Origin: Pipra filicauda
Taxonomy: Eukaryota > Chordata > Aves > Passeriformes > Pipridae
Assembly (NCBI RefSeq): GCF_003945595.2
Contig: NW_024104347.1
Coordinates: 620,001 to 684,000 of the forward strand
DNA length: 64,000 nucleotides
Direction: 5' to 3'
Under the pieces are notes generated by a model. The model was given only the letters and a program-made list of their open reading frames with translations, ran no database searches and had not been told where the DNA came from. The translations under genes were made by a program, and so were the position numbers. Shown here piece by piece: positions 1-15,000 of this stretch (its first letter is position 1; every line of letters begins with the position of its first letter).

Positions 1-3000
1 AGCATATCTCGGCATAATCTTTTTTTTCTTAAATTATATGAAGTGTAAATTTAATGAAATTATATGAAAACTTATCACAACTTCACCTTTAGTTGCTTCA
101 TTCAAAAACCACAAGCAGCTCACTGAGTTATAATAATTATGTATTTAGAATGAATGAGAGCAGAACAGGCCACAGGATTCAAAACTGCCTTATGTCACCC
201 TTCCATCATGACTGGATTTGTGGCTGTTATCCCTTAAGTCCATTGTAGCCAAAGAAATACAAGTTGCTGTGGTTCCATAACTGGATCTGGAATTTAAATT
301 GAGGGGTCTGGTCCTCTACTGAAGGATCAGACACTGTCTAGGAGAAGGAAATATTTTATCAGCCTTCAGAAACTTTCAGCTGCCTGTTGATTTATTATCA
401 GATGCCATATTTTTTCCACTTACACATGTAACAAAACAGAACCAGAATAAACTTACTGAATAGTTTAATCTGTTCAATGTATATTCATCTGTGTACACAA
501 ACTTGTACTAGAGTATACATTTTCTCCATTAGGCAGATTATATTCTTTGGGAATTACATCCGTTCTGGGAATCTCTGTTTTGTCTTCATGATTTAAAGGT
601 TCTTTTTAATGATTCATTCTTTTGCTCTGCTCAGTGCAGAAGGTCTCTAACCCTTCTGCCAAAGGCCCCATTGTCATTTGCTGCAGCTTGAGGACAGATT
701 TCTCCCACCCCAGACTCCTAGGAGTCACACAAGGGTATGCTTCCTCCTTCACATCCTCATAAGTTGCCATAATTTTAAGTCTGGCAATCTTTGATACGGA
801 AAGTGCTATGACCCCTGGATTCACATAGATTACATATTGATTTGGGAGGTTTATAAAATACACTTATATAGTAATGCTACTGATATCTCAGATTGATGAC
901 ATTTCTTTGAATGCAAGAGCTTACATTTATTCTGTTGATCCTGAATAATTGGTTTTGCCTTGACATTTTCATAAAAATCTTTGTTGAAAACTCGTGATGG
1001 TTTCAGGATCCTTTCTGCCTCTTTTAAAAGGTGTGAGCTGTCCAGGGTCCAGCAACAGGTCATCTGAAGTCTTCTGAATATCCTGCCCTTATGGCTTCCT
1101 CTAATGTTACAAGGTTCACTCTTGTTCATAAACTAGTTTGATCAGCCCATGATTTTCAAAGGTGGCAGCTAGATGTATGATACAGTACAACAGAGATGAA
1201 GTGCAAAGAGGTTTTAAAGTTGGATCTACCAAAGCATTTAGAAAAAGTGGCAAAGCTGTGGATGGTGCAACAAGTACATTGTTTTTCCCTTACTGTACTC
1301 CTGTGGCTAAATAAAAAATCTGTCCCTTGAAGAAGTGTTCTGTGTCACTGCCTCTTCTCACTGACCAGTGATTCCAAGGTGACTTACCTGGTCAAGATCA
1401 ATCATCTGACATTGCTTGTCAGTCTGCTGGTAATCTATCAGTCCACCATAATAGTGTGCAAGTTTGGGAGAGAAAAAGAGAAATTACATGCATGTCCTCA
1501 GCCAATGGTAACAAATCATGGCTTGATGGCTTTGCCCTTGGCTATTGCCTGAAGTTTCTTACCTGTACCTGGCTGTGTACCTTGTTGAAATAATCCTGAC
1601 ACACTGACTTGACTTCCTGGAATGATGCTGAAGCTGTGTTGCCCGTCACAGCTGTCTGTTAACCACTGGCTGCTGGCTGGCATTGGACCTGCTCTGCTTG
1701 CCTTGCTTGAGTACTACAGAACTGCACGTGGCACTAAGTCTGGCTGGGATGGAGTAAACTTGCACAGCATCAAGGCTTTCTCTCTTTTCCACTCTGCCCC
1801 ACAAGTGAATAGGCTGGGGCTAGACAAGTCAATGGGAGAGAACATAGGTGGGGTAACTTACCTGAAGTGGACACAGGGATATTTTATATCATATGATGTT
1901 GTGCTTGGCAATGTAAAGTGAAGTGAGCAGAAGAAGATGGAAGGGGATTGAATTCTTTGATGACTTACTCAGAGACTGACTGGACATCAATCTACTTGTG
2001 GGAGACAATAAGTGATTTCTGGCCTGTTATTTGTTTGGGGTTTTTTTCTCTTCCCTTCACCTATTAAACTGTCTGCAGCTCAGCTCCTGAATTTTGATTT
2101 TGTTCTTCATATTCTTTTCCTCATCCTGCTGGGGGTGGAGGGACAGGGGGAGCAGTAGTGTGAGTGCTCAGCTGCTGGCCAGGCCCAGCCCATCAACCAC
2201 CACTTTCCTTTGCCAGAAGATTGGATGTAGCTGAAATTTGTATCTGTGGTACTTCTTCCTTGCACCCACAGCCACCCAACCTCTATTATTAACCATTGCA
2301 ACAATTGTATGGAAAGTGAGGTGCAGCTTCAACTTCTTCTTATAGTTAATAAAAATTGCAAGATATTTTGCACCAAAGCTTCAGGTAGAACTTCATTCTA
2401 CTGCTTGCTGTACCACCCTGATCATCACCACTTCTTCTTCCACCCAATAGTTGCTTTCTTTAACCCTACCCATGAACCACAATCCTCTCTGCTTCTTTGC
2501 CTTCACCACTGATTTCTCTTTCCTGCATTTTAATCTAAGCTCCTTTTCTTTTTTTTTTCTTTTTCTTTTTTTTTATGCTTGACCATTTTCTCTCTGATTC
2601 AGTGGCTCAGCCATGTGAGGTCAAACCACTCACTGGTCTCACTATGGTCCTCCTAATTCAGAGGATAATGGATTGAGCATTGATCTCAGTATTGTTACAT
2701 GTAAGACTCATATTAAAGTGATAAACTCTCTTCAATACCCAGTCCCCCACTGAGATCTGGAAACACTCTAAAAACTGGTTAACATAGAAAATTATCACTC
2801 TTCAGAAGGATGGTCTGATAAATAAATTCCAAAAGGACAATAGTATTAAACTCAGATTGTAGAGTACTGTTCTTGCTATGAATTATGTAATGACATATCC
2901 CCTGGAAAACAGTTGAAAACGGTTGGTTTGAATGCCATTAACAGGATCCAAGTAATTCTGGAGATAATGATACACATTAATAATTGCTTTCATGTTAAAT

Positions 3001-6000
3001 GAATATGTAGGATTATAAGCCATTTAGTCATCCCATTCATTTTTAATGTTATCAAACGAACACTGGGAAAATCCCTAGACATCCTGGAGCAAAGAAAATC
3101 AAACTACTAAATATATCTTCTGTCATTGTTCTCTGCATGAAGTTCTTGCCAACAGAAGGCAAGCAAACCAAAACCAAAATCCTATTTGTATCCCTGACTT
3201 CCTAACTTAGTTTCATAAAGGAAAGCTTTAGGTGGAGCAAGAGGATTCTTACCATCAAACATGAGTGTGCTCACTGCTGTCACAGCTACAGTGCTATTAT
3301 AGGTGACCTGTTTCTATGTAACATGGGCATACCCTTTTCTGCAGTGGTAAGGGTGATGCACAAGAGGCATACCTTTCTTAATGCATACTTCCTAGAATCT
3401 GGAAAATCAATGCTTTAAACAAAATCTCTATTTGCTTCTGTTTCTTGTGCCTGCTTATAGAGAAAGGTCATACTGACAATGATGTCAGATAGGCAATGCA
3501 AGCAAGCAGAAGAACAGATGCATTAGGAGGAAACAAAGACACACTCCCACTCCCTTTTTTTTCTTCTCCACTCAAGTAATGACATTCTGAGCACTAACAG
3601 ATACTGGTGGGGAAAAAGAAAGGATGACCAAGTAATGCTATTTGCCTCAGATGGATCAGGCTACCCAACCCATACATAGTAGGAAGATCATTACAATTTA
3701 CAAATCCCCTTTTCCTGTCTGCAATATCTGAAGCTCATTGCCTTTGCAGTTAAGAAGTGTGAACCAAAGAAAGTGACCTGTAAGAGTTCACCAGAAGAAT
3801 CAAGTGTGGGGATAGAACACTTGGAGTGTGTGTGGGATACAGACAGACCAACTTTGTCTCCATGATCTTCACTTCATGTGTTCTGCCCAGAATTCAGAGT
3901 TAAAGATGTCATCTGTCTTGTATTTTCACTGTTTGAGCCTGAACCTCTTCTATTGACTATCCGGATACCCTGCCATGAAGAGATTGGTCCCCAAGCCTAG
4001 GATTCATGTGCATCATGCTGTCCCTGTTCTGAACAGCAATTCTAATAAACTAACACTTTATTTTTCCTGTGGCAATTCTAAACATAAAAACATACTACAT
4101 CCCTGCCTTTTCTCATATACTCTCCAGTTTGGGGGTTTGAGTGCCACCGTGAGCTACAGAGCAGCTATCTGGCATACAGAGCAGAACCACATGTGGCTAA
4201 ACTTATGAAAGAAATTGAAAATTAGTTTATCTGTAAGCACATGGATGAAAACATTGCAGAAAAGCTGCGGGAGGGCAGCATTTGTAGCAATGATTGTTAT
4301 ACAGAGAATAAATACCAGACAGAACTGAACCCAGAAAAATCACGAAAAAAATAGTGAAAATAAAAAAAAAGTTACAAATGACCAGCAAAAAAAACCCCTA
4401 CAATTTCTTCATGTCCTTTTTACTGTATTATTTTTAGCCATCTATGAGGAGCCACATATTAAATCCATGGTAAGTCAAGACCAGGCATTGTCACTCAAAG
4501 GGTTGTGACATAAATTGTACGGAGACATCTTGTTCATCAGCTGAATGTTTTGTGACCAGGCTGACAATCAAAGAGCAAAAGCCATCACTCAGGAGGAAAC
4601 TGCCGATGAAAGAGCTGCATCACTGAAACTGTGTGGTGTAATGGCAAGTTGATAGCAAAAAATATAGTTTTTGAATGCAGTCATGGTGAGTGTTATTGCT
4701 TATGGTCATCTACTCCTTGTCATAAACTCAACAGAACAACAGGCAAGACAAGGAGCTGCGGTGAGCTGCTTCACCTCTTCCTCAGTTGTAGTAAGATTTC
4801 TTGTGTTGAACAGTTAGAGAATGCAAACTCTTTGGAGTTCTAGGAAGGAAAGAGAAAAAGTGTGACACACAAAGTCATGTGCATTGAGCAACTCCATTTC
4901 TGAATCTTTAGACTCCACAGCTTCTACCTGAACTCTTGAGAGGATTTATTTTTTGATTTACCTAATATGCTCCCAACGAATCTCAGGAACTTCTTTCCAA
5001 AAAGTGCACTCAGTGAAATCGACTCCTTGACACCCTGGTCTTTCTTCCTTGTGCTTCTGAGCTGTCTCTCCCTGCTTCAGACCCACTTGGAACTGAGACG
5101 GCACCCGTGCTTGGAGGGGCTCTCCCACTACAAGTAGATGTGTATGATCATTTATGGAAAACAACACAGGACCAAAGAGGTACCTGTAGAAACACACAAG
5201 CTGGTGAATGTCGCTAGTGAAGCATCGGACTTGCACACAGCAGACGAGGAGAAATTGGCCTCCAGATAAAGCAATTTTCTCTCTGCCAAGGAAAGATATG
5301 TTGGGGGTTCTCAGTGCCTTAGTGCTAACAAGAAAGTAGCTGCCTACTTTTAAGTCCTGGTAAGGAAGGAGAGAGATGATGAATGTTTTGAAGGAAAGAA
5401 GGCTGCAAGAGACAGACTAGAAGACATTTGACTTGCATGATAATTCTTTCATTAGTGATTTTTCTTGAATACTTGAAAAGGTTGATTTGTACTACCCAAA
5501 ACATAGTACCATTGCATAAACACAGTATAAGTTCTAAAAATCCCTAGAAATAAATCGTGTTAATCTATTGAGAAAGAAAATTTTAAAAAAATAGAAACAC
5601 CATGAAAAGGTAGAACCTTTATATGATATTAAACAAGAGCATAAAAATACATGCAGCTGTCATTTCATACTCTGCTTGGCAGAAGTATCAAACTCAGTGA
5701 CACGTCTTACATTAGCATGCCAGTACAGTTTACTCAAAAATGTGATAATTCTTCAGCCATATTTTTAAATAAATCCATTTCCTGTGGCAGATTCTTCCTC
5801 TTTCATTTTCATATTCTCTATCCGTGGAAACCCCCTCTAAAACGTTGCAATATGAAAACCAGCAGGTGAAAAGAGTTCCCACTGGAAAAAAAGGCTGTAA
5901 ATAAAGGGGAATTTTCACAAGCTTCACATTTTCTTTTCTCCCTGGCATTATCATAGCACTCTCCTTTCCTAAAGCTTAACCTAAGCAGGTGACTGCGTGT

Positions 6001-9000
6001 GTATTGTGGAGCCAATGAAGAAACAAATTCAGAGAGATGCTTTTCTGCAATGAGGAACACCAAGATGACTCATCTACTTCTCCTAGTGTCCCTCACTGTC
6101 CTCTGGCTCTGCTGTGAAAGCACAAAATGTCAGGGCAGAGGCCGGTGGCACCTGTCCCATAAACAAGACTTTGCAACATAAGTCACCAGGCACTCTCCTG
6201 CTTTAGCTCTACTGCTTCCCTCTACAGTTACCCTAAAAACATTCCTATTTGTAAAAAGGCATTTTTCCTAACTGCTAATAATCTTTTCCCCTAACCCATA
6301 GAACTCTTCAAAGGAGAAATATATTTTCAGACAAATGGCGCTTGAAAACCAACAGTCTTTTTTATCTCAAACTTTTGCCTTCCCTTGAAATTTTACCTTC
6401 TAACTCCCTGATAAGAGTAACAGCAGCAGAAATTACTACTGGATTCATTAAAACTTTCTAAAATTTTAGGCTGATGAACAAAATATCCCTATACAACTTA
6501 TGTTCCACCTTTTGTGCTACAACAGATGGTCACAATTTATGAGTGACCGTGGGTGTGGATTAGCCCCAGCTGGCACCTAAGTACAACACAGCTCACTCAC
6601 CCTGCTCTGCTCTCCTCCTCAATGGGATGGGGAGGAGAATTAGAAAAAAGGCAAAACTTGTGGAATAAGAGCAGTTTAATAATTAAAATAAAGTATCATA
6701 ATAGTACTAATGATACTAATGATGATAATAAAATGATAATTGTAATGAAAAGGAGAAAGAGAGAGAGAGGGAGAGTAATAACAACTAAGAAAAACAAGCA
6801 ATGCACAAATACCCAGCCCTTTCCCCAGCAGCAATCAGAGGGCTTCTGCCCAGCTTCCCCCAGTTTATGTACAAACTGAATATGATAGTCTATGGTATGG
6901 AATATCCCTTTGGCCAGTTCAGGTCAGCTGTCCTGGCCATGCTCCTTCCTGGTGTCTTATACACCTCCTCACCAGCAGAGCATGAGACACTGAAAAGTCC
7001 TTGGCTGAGAGTTAGCACTGCTCAGCAACAACTGAAACATCAGTGTGTTATCAACATTATTTTCACCCTGAATTCAACACACAGCATGGGACTATCTATT
7101 AAGGAGCAAGTTAACTCTACCCCAGTTGGAACCATGGATTTAGTGTGTGGCTCTTCAGCAATACCTGAATGTATTTGTAAGTAGCTCTTACTCCCTTTAA
7201 GGAATGAGTGGTTTGGTATCGATACATCAGATGGATGTATCTCCTTGTTGTGTGTTTTCTTTTCATCTGTTTGGTGAAATACTGGTTTTATGTTTGTGGA
7301 TGGAAAAACTAACTTACCAAGCACAATAAAATTCAATGTAATTTTTTCAGGTTTCTAGACTTGAGCTAGTCTGGTAATGATGATCCTAATGCTTGAATTA
7401 TTTGACTTGTTGCCAGCCAAGTTCTGTCATGAGGAGGCTAGAGATTATAAGGTTTGAGAACCACTGCCTTAAACCAAAGTTATACTGTGGCAACAATCAC
7501 TTTCCAGAAGATTTGAACAGCTTATTTTAAAGCTTATTTGGGTAACAAAAACTCTTACACAACCTGGTGTCCGACTACAGATGTGGCATCTGCAGTTTAA
7601 GAAGGTTCCCACCATGCAACCACCTCAACCCAAAAGATTAGTACTAAGACCCATATCGCATGCAGTGAATGGACACAGCCCACTGACTCACAAGACAATT
7701 TCTGTGCCAAAGCAGGGGCTTTTTGTTGAAATATCTGAACAGTCTTGATGGTGACTTCCTCTGACTGCGCAGTCGGACTTGGGAAATAATCTCACAACAG
7801 CAGTATCTGCATGAGAAGCACTAGAGCAAGATTAGAACCACATAGAGGAAGGAACTCTTAGAGGTCTGCAAAATGGAGACTACAACAACAATAAAATCTT
7901 GTGTTTTATAAAAGAGAAACAGCTCAATTGCAAAACTCAGTCCATTATAAGTCAAAATGAAACAATGCAAGGGAGAATGGAAAAAGAAGAAAATGCTGTA
8001 ACTCATAACCATTGGCTTATTTATTATTTAAAATGACAAAGAAGTTTAGAGAGAACAAGAGAGAAATAGGTAAAAAGACAAAGAAACAAAAGGGGCGGCT
8101 CAAAAAGATGTCTCTGAAGTAAGGTAACAAAAAGTAACAAAATATGATCGTTCAAAGATAAACAACCATTGCTGTCTGACAAACAGAGGTGGCTGAAAGA
8201 TGAAATGCTAGGGAGATATTAAAGACATTTTTAGGAGAGTCTTAATAGACCAAAACCATGAATCACACTTGCAGAGGTCAAATTGACTTCTGAAATCATC
8301 CCAAATCAGAATATATATGCTTAATATATTAAGTATAATGATATCAAATTCTATTAGTTTTGTTCTAGAATTTTTCTCTTACCAGTGTGCACAGAGCTTG
8401 AAAAGGAATTCGATTAAAAAGAAATGCTTTTCTCTCATTATCAGACAGAATAAAATCTGTTTAATCAGACCTTGTCTGATCAGAGAGAATAATAATCTAA
8501 TATGAAAGCAATACATCCTCTTCGCCTACTTCTGCAGTGGTGAGCTCCTCATGCAATAGCTCCTGGGAAAAAGCTCTCTGCTCACCTCTATTCCTGCACA
8601 CCCACACTGCATGAGCCAATGGGATTCTGATCAAAGCATCCTACTTTTTCTGCCCATGGGTAACAGGCTGTCAGCCACTGAACAGTCTCCTTGTGCTGAT
8701 GTTTCCCTGAGCAGCTGCCATTAGAGAAGGCTACAGCTGAAGTGGCATGGAGGCACTTCCACCCCAGCTAGCAGTGTCACTTTGTAATCCAGACATGGAG
8801 TGCAGTGATGTTCCTGGGATACCTCTGCCTGGGGGATTGTGGTACAGGAACAAAGTGAGAAGCCAGAGAGGAGTAAGGGCCTTGGACATTGTCTGACCTA
8901 AACACTGAACAGGTGTGGGTTCTGCTAGTCATCAGTCTGTAAAGCCATGATCCTTGGACTTTAGAAACACCCTTTTAGCACACAAGTAGGTAAGCTAGAG

Positions 9001-12000
9001 CCTGATGTCTTTTGCTGAATGTTTATAAGTTTATAAGCTAGAAGAGAGTCCACAGGACTTCCCACCTATAAAATCTACACAAAACTGCAATCCAGCAAGT
9101 TTTGGATCATCAGCTCTTCCTCCAAAATAAGAAGAGAATATCTACCATTCCTCAGTGCTAAGGGTAAACCCCAGCCTTTGTTTCCTGGTGAGTAATGTCC
9201 TTGCAGTAGGAGTATTTCATGAAGTGCTGCCAGCTGGCCAGTGGTACTTGGCTGGGCACTTGTTCCTGTGGAGGGCAGTGGGAATATGAATGTATAATCA
9301 GCTAGCAGAACCAACAAAACACACTTTCATAGAGTTAAATGAGATGGATGCTAGCCAGTCAGAAAAATAATTATGTGAATGCATATTAAAAAATATGGTA
9401 AGACTTCAAGCAGTTGAAATATACCATTAATCCATCTGGTAACCTGAGAAAGCCTTTCTACACAGATTTAGAAGAGGTCCTGGTAGAATATCTCAAATAG
9501 ACCTGACAGTGACTCAAGCATTCAGTTTGCAATCATTAAATGACCCTGTTAGCTGCTCTGGGGAATGCCTCTTGAAACCTGTATAAACTTGCAGAGGAAA
9601 GAACTCATTAACCTCCAAACTGAGATGTAATTGTTCCACAACACAAAACCATAAGAATGTCCTGTCACTCTGTGATTCATTACTCTTAAAGGGACCATGC
9701 TACTACATGTCCTCAGATAAACCAGTGGCCATCATGGAAATGCACACAAAAAAGATTTTTCAGGACACTTAATGGAACTAACAGTGCAGGCTTCTTTACT
9801 GGATTAACACCACTTATCCCTGCCCATCAGAGTTGTAGAGAACTCCTCCTTTTCTCTTGCCAAACTCTCTTGTGTTGTGTAACAGCATTACAAGAGTAGT
9901 TTGCTTCTAAATGATATTGAAGAAAACTAATATTAGGTATGGATATGTGCAGCACTTGTACCACACTGTTGTGCCTTGCACAGCTCCAGACTGCCTCAGT
10001 ATGAACCAAAGCCTGAGCAATTCTGGCTGCATGATTGTTTTGTTCCAGCAATAGGAAGAAGGGACCAATAATGATCCGTGTCCTATTCTGATGCACTTAA
10101 TTTTTCCTATCTAATGCTTAGAGCTCCTCTTCCTGTCCATCAAAATGCCGGGACCCAGTAGAGATCCTCTACATGTGAAGTTGGTATGTCTCAGAAACAA
10201 TGCATATATCTAGAAAGAAGTAAGGCATTAAATGTTATTAAATTACTTCACCAGTGCCTGTACTGAAGTGGAGAAGTTTTACCCATGATATTCCAATGTA
10301 CATACCTCTCCCCACTGAATGTTCAGGGAAAATAGACATTTTGCAAGACCGTTTCACTGTGGCTAAAACATAGGTGCAAACTGGGTGTAATGGAACTCGT
10401 GTCCTCTGCATCAGGAAGGAAGTGATCAGCAGGTCTGCATGATAAGTGTGCTGGTGTCAGCAAGGACTAAATGGCACAAAGGATTAACACAGTTTATCTC
10501 ACTGACTCCCAAGACACTGATACAGTTTACTGACAAGACCAAAATCCCAATTTTCATTGCAGACAAAGAATGATTTCAGAACTTTCTGAGAGCTACACAG
10601 AAATGCCTACCAGCAAATTCTCACTGGGAGCTGAAACCCCAGAGTTTCACACAGCAACTCTGTCAGTCTTTGACTTTAGCTTCTTTTCGTGTTTTCACAT
10701 ATAGTAGCCAGCAGCTATGGACCTACCTGTGGCAGTGATGGTTGATTACTTACTTGTGACAGGGAAAGAAGTGATGCTGGTCAGGATGTGTGCAACCCAG
10801 GTAGCATTTTTAAACATCCTAAACTGGTGTAGATTATGTGAGCAGACCGCATCAACAATAATCTCCAGGACCACATACAAAGAGGGTTTTTTAGAAGAGT
10901 TTTGGGGCCATTTGTGGGTGAACCTCTTGCTTTGGACCGATAGTGTTTCATATTGTAATCTCCAGGTGCCAAGCAAAACAGGACTGGCATCAGCCTCAGG
11001 TGACTATGTATTGAAACTACAGGCAGTGGTGAGTGCAAGGAATGTCGAGACTATCGAGGCTGTTGGTTGAACTACCCAGACTGGAAAGAGCAAGATTTCC
11101 TCGCACGTTCTGTCACACGTGGCTGGTAACAGCAGCAGAGACAACATCACGAGGTTTTTTTGAGCTATAGGGTCTGTGCTGTGGAACATGCTGATTGTAC
11201 TACAAGCTTCTCAAATGTGTGCCCTCACTTTGCACATGAAAATAAAGGTGCTGTTGTATGGGTGAAAATTGATCAAAAGCAACAAAACTGCACCAGGTCT
11301 CTAAGAGGAACATAGCTTGTCTCTGACTCTAAAACTGTTATTATGTTGGTATGTCAGAAGCTGACTTTGCATCTCCTTTGAAGCAACTTCTGACAATCAA
11401 AGAAAAAATCCACCCAGTGAACTTTTGGTTGAAGATTGGCTGAATCAACCAGATGCTGAAACAAAGTTTGGCCACAGAAAGTATGAGCAGTTTGGTAATA
11501 TTGATGGAAAGTAGAATATCACAGCTATTTTTTAAAACATTTCACTTCTGTTAGTATAAACTCAGTTGGGAGTAATGCAGAAGTGCAAGCACAATTTGAT
11601 TCACTGATAAGGAGGAAAGCTAGCAATGAACTTTTCCCCACTACAATAATTTCATAGGTGAAGAAATAAGTGCTGCCCTGCAGCAAATCTAGAGCAGGTT
11701 GTGCGTAACATTTCTGGATTTATCTGTAGTCCAGCATGCAACTGCCTTTAAGTACCTGATGACACCTGCTTTTTTATTAAAAAGGGTAGCTAGGTTGAGA
11801 AAGGTAGCAACTGGAAACCAAGACACATAAATCTTTCTTTCTTTTGACTTGACTTGCTTCTGTTTTACCAAGTAGCTTTTCCTGTAATGTCACAAAAAAA
11901 AAGATCTTCAGCTTTGTCATACTAAGTGGCACACTAGTTTTATTGTGCAGAATGTTGTATGTGTATAGGCAATAGCTGTGACAGCATGAAGAGCACTACA

Positions 12001-15000
12001 TGATGAAATTTTCATAATAATGCAGTTATTAACTCAAGTCAGACATATTTTCCAATAACTGTTTTGTATGTTTGATACCATAATCCAAATGTGCCACCAT
12101 TAGAAGCCTTTTTGACATAATTATTTTCAAACTTGTTTAACAGAACTCTGGTACTTGGTGGTATCATGATATTTTCTGTTGGTTTCGGTGCCATGAAAGA
12201 CTCAAGTGGGATTCAAGTGGGATTACTCATCAGCACTGTCTTCCCTTTCTCCTTCACTGTGCTCAGTTGCATCTGCCCACTTGTCAGCTTCTCAGAAAGC
12301 CTCTTACACGCTTTCATATGTGTTTCTTCCTCAGAAGTAGCCTAACCACCAAGTGACATTCTTAAACTCGTCTGCATAGTTGCTATACTTCCAACCTTTC
12401 CCTCTTAAAGAGGGTCTGTCAGGTTCTTCACCATCAGCTGAGATGGCTTCTGAACAGATTGTCGCTTGCCACCCTGCACAACCAGTTGTGTGCTTCCTCA
12501 GACAAACACAACACAAAAAACCCACTCATAATTGAGAGTATCCCTCATATTAGTGGAGCTACTGTAAACCAATCGTGGCAAGTAATCTACTGTTTGAAAA
12601 GCACACTCTGAAAAAGAGTATCAGTGCGTAACATTTCACAGAGTGTTTTTAAAAAAGATTAGAGAAGGTTGTGAAATCTTTTTTCCATTTGGCTGTAATG
12701 AATCACTCTGTGGTTTGTGTTATCTCTCCCTGTTTTTCCACTATTTAAACTTCCCTTTTGCACAAAGTCACTCACTGCTTCTGTGGCCACCCAAAAGACA
12801 TCTGTGTAGTTTAAGCTGTCTTGAAGAGGTGGGTACTTTCAGCAGGCAGTCCAACCCTTTCAAAAATAGGTGTTTAAGATAAATAGGACAATTAAAATCT
12901 GAACTCACCAATCTGTCATTATCACAACTCAGGAAGTCCAGATATTTGCCTTATTCTGTCAATACTCCCGGAACTCAGTATGAAAAGAATACATGGACCT
13001 CTGGAAATATAAGGGAAATATTTTGTCTACCCCAATCTCCATCCATACTTGGCTTTAACAACCAAACTGAGAGGTCTGACACTCCCAGATCAAACATTCA
13101 AGCTTTCTGCCCTTCATATTACACAAATTATTGTAAATTGCCTAATACATCTAATTCCAGTGCCTTATAATTTAATATTCATGGCCTCATTATACCTTTT
13201 TATATTCTTTTGGAAATGTTTACAGTAAGTGAACCACACCGGGCAGTGCAATCCTGATAAATGATCCAGATTAGCTGTGCTCTTTGAAGGGAGCTATGAA
13301 GAATTCATAACTGGTACTATTCACATAACAGTGAAGCTGCTGGAGAGATGTAGTTTAGTCTCAGGTTCTTTAATATTAATCATTAATCATAACACATATC
13401 AAGTTGGTAGAAGCAGGGTATGCTGGAAATCAATCTGCTACCAACATCACTATATTTAAAAATAAATGCAAACAGCAAAACCAAGGAGATGAGAATCTGA
13501 GGTGAGCTGTAATTGAGCTACTTCATTAAATGCTTTAAGAATTTATTTTTTCCCTGCCCCATCTCTCCTTCAAAATGATAAGTTAATCAGCTAGAAAAGT
13601 ACACAGTGAATTCTCATGTCTGCATGAGTCTATCTTTCCTTTCTCACAGAAAGGTAGTCCTCCATTCATAATTTTACATTAATAAGTGGTGTGTTTGGAG
13701 TAGTAATCTTCACTTTACATAATCCTCTCCTTTATAGACATTTGCTTTCAACTGGGAGCAAATGCTAAGCTGATCATGCATAAGATACATACATAAATGT
13801 CAGCTAACTCAGCTGTCTTCTTCCTCCACTTCTCAGTATTGCTGCAATAGATGATGTTGAAGTGCATCAGTGCTGACACTTTTATCCCATTAAAGCTCTG
13901 AAAATGCACATCAGTGGTACTGTAATATTATCATTCTTTACATTTTTCCCTTCTGGCTGAACAGACAACACGATCGATGACAGAAAGCCTGGTTAAGCAG
14001 AAAGTAGTTACTAGTAAAAGAAGCATTTCAATGAGTCACAAATAAAGATTTAAAGGCAAACCAGAACGTACAGTTAAACACAGGTTACAGATCAATTTTC
14101 TGTAAAAAGCAAACTGTCTTTCAGCTATAACTTATTCTTTGATTGAAAAAAAAACTTCAGAAGACAAAAGTATGCATACAGTAGCCAAAACTATCCCGCT
14201 TGAAGTCCACGAGAGCATGGTTTCTGGAACCTGAAACACATGAAGGAATGATAAAAATACAATCCAAACTCAAAAGAGAAAGAGAATCAAGAAGTGAGAA
14301 AAGCAAAATTCAACATACATGCAGACCTGGGGAAAAAAAGGCAGAAAGGAAGAAGACATGTTTCCTCCACAAAAACAGAGACTGCCACTCTGGCATCTTT
14401 TTAAATATTTGAAAAGAAGCTTTTTCTGTGACAGAAAAGGGAAGAATGAGTAATATAAGGGCTGACACAGAGCTATGCTTCATTATTTTATTTTGTTTCT
14501 ATAGTTATTCTTGAAGTCACTCTATTATAATCTGAAAGATAAATACATAGATTTCCTTAGCATACAGAAAAAATAATATTAATTTCCTCAAGTCTTACTA
14601 TTAAAGGTAATTTCAATCTTGCCACAGAAGGGAGTTGCATCCACAAGTATGTATCAAACCACTGTTTCATCATCACACAGGACTTGTGCGTTTTTGAGGT
14701 ATGCTCTTTACCAGTTGTTAGAGCTGCTGCCTGTCAGCTCACCCTCTCACAGTTTCTCCCAATGCAGTTAATGCCACTTGCTGGTTTTCTGCTGCCATTA
14801 CAGGTTTCCGTGCTGCATTTAGCTCTGGGGAGTAAGCTTAGGACACCTCATTCAGTTCAGTAAATTTGGAAGTTAAGATTATGGTAAAACTGAAGCTCCA
14901 AAAAATCCCATTACTTCACTAGAAAATCTACCAATTTGTCACTGGACAGTACGGCAGTAAATATCAACACCACAGTCTAGCAGCAACTTGCAGGCAGGCT

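Noticed and set aside
10717..11070. 117-codon plus-strand frame
   Set aside because: Four overlapping frames on both strands in the same stretch, no splice context and no family likeness; treated as chance.
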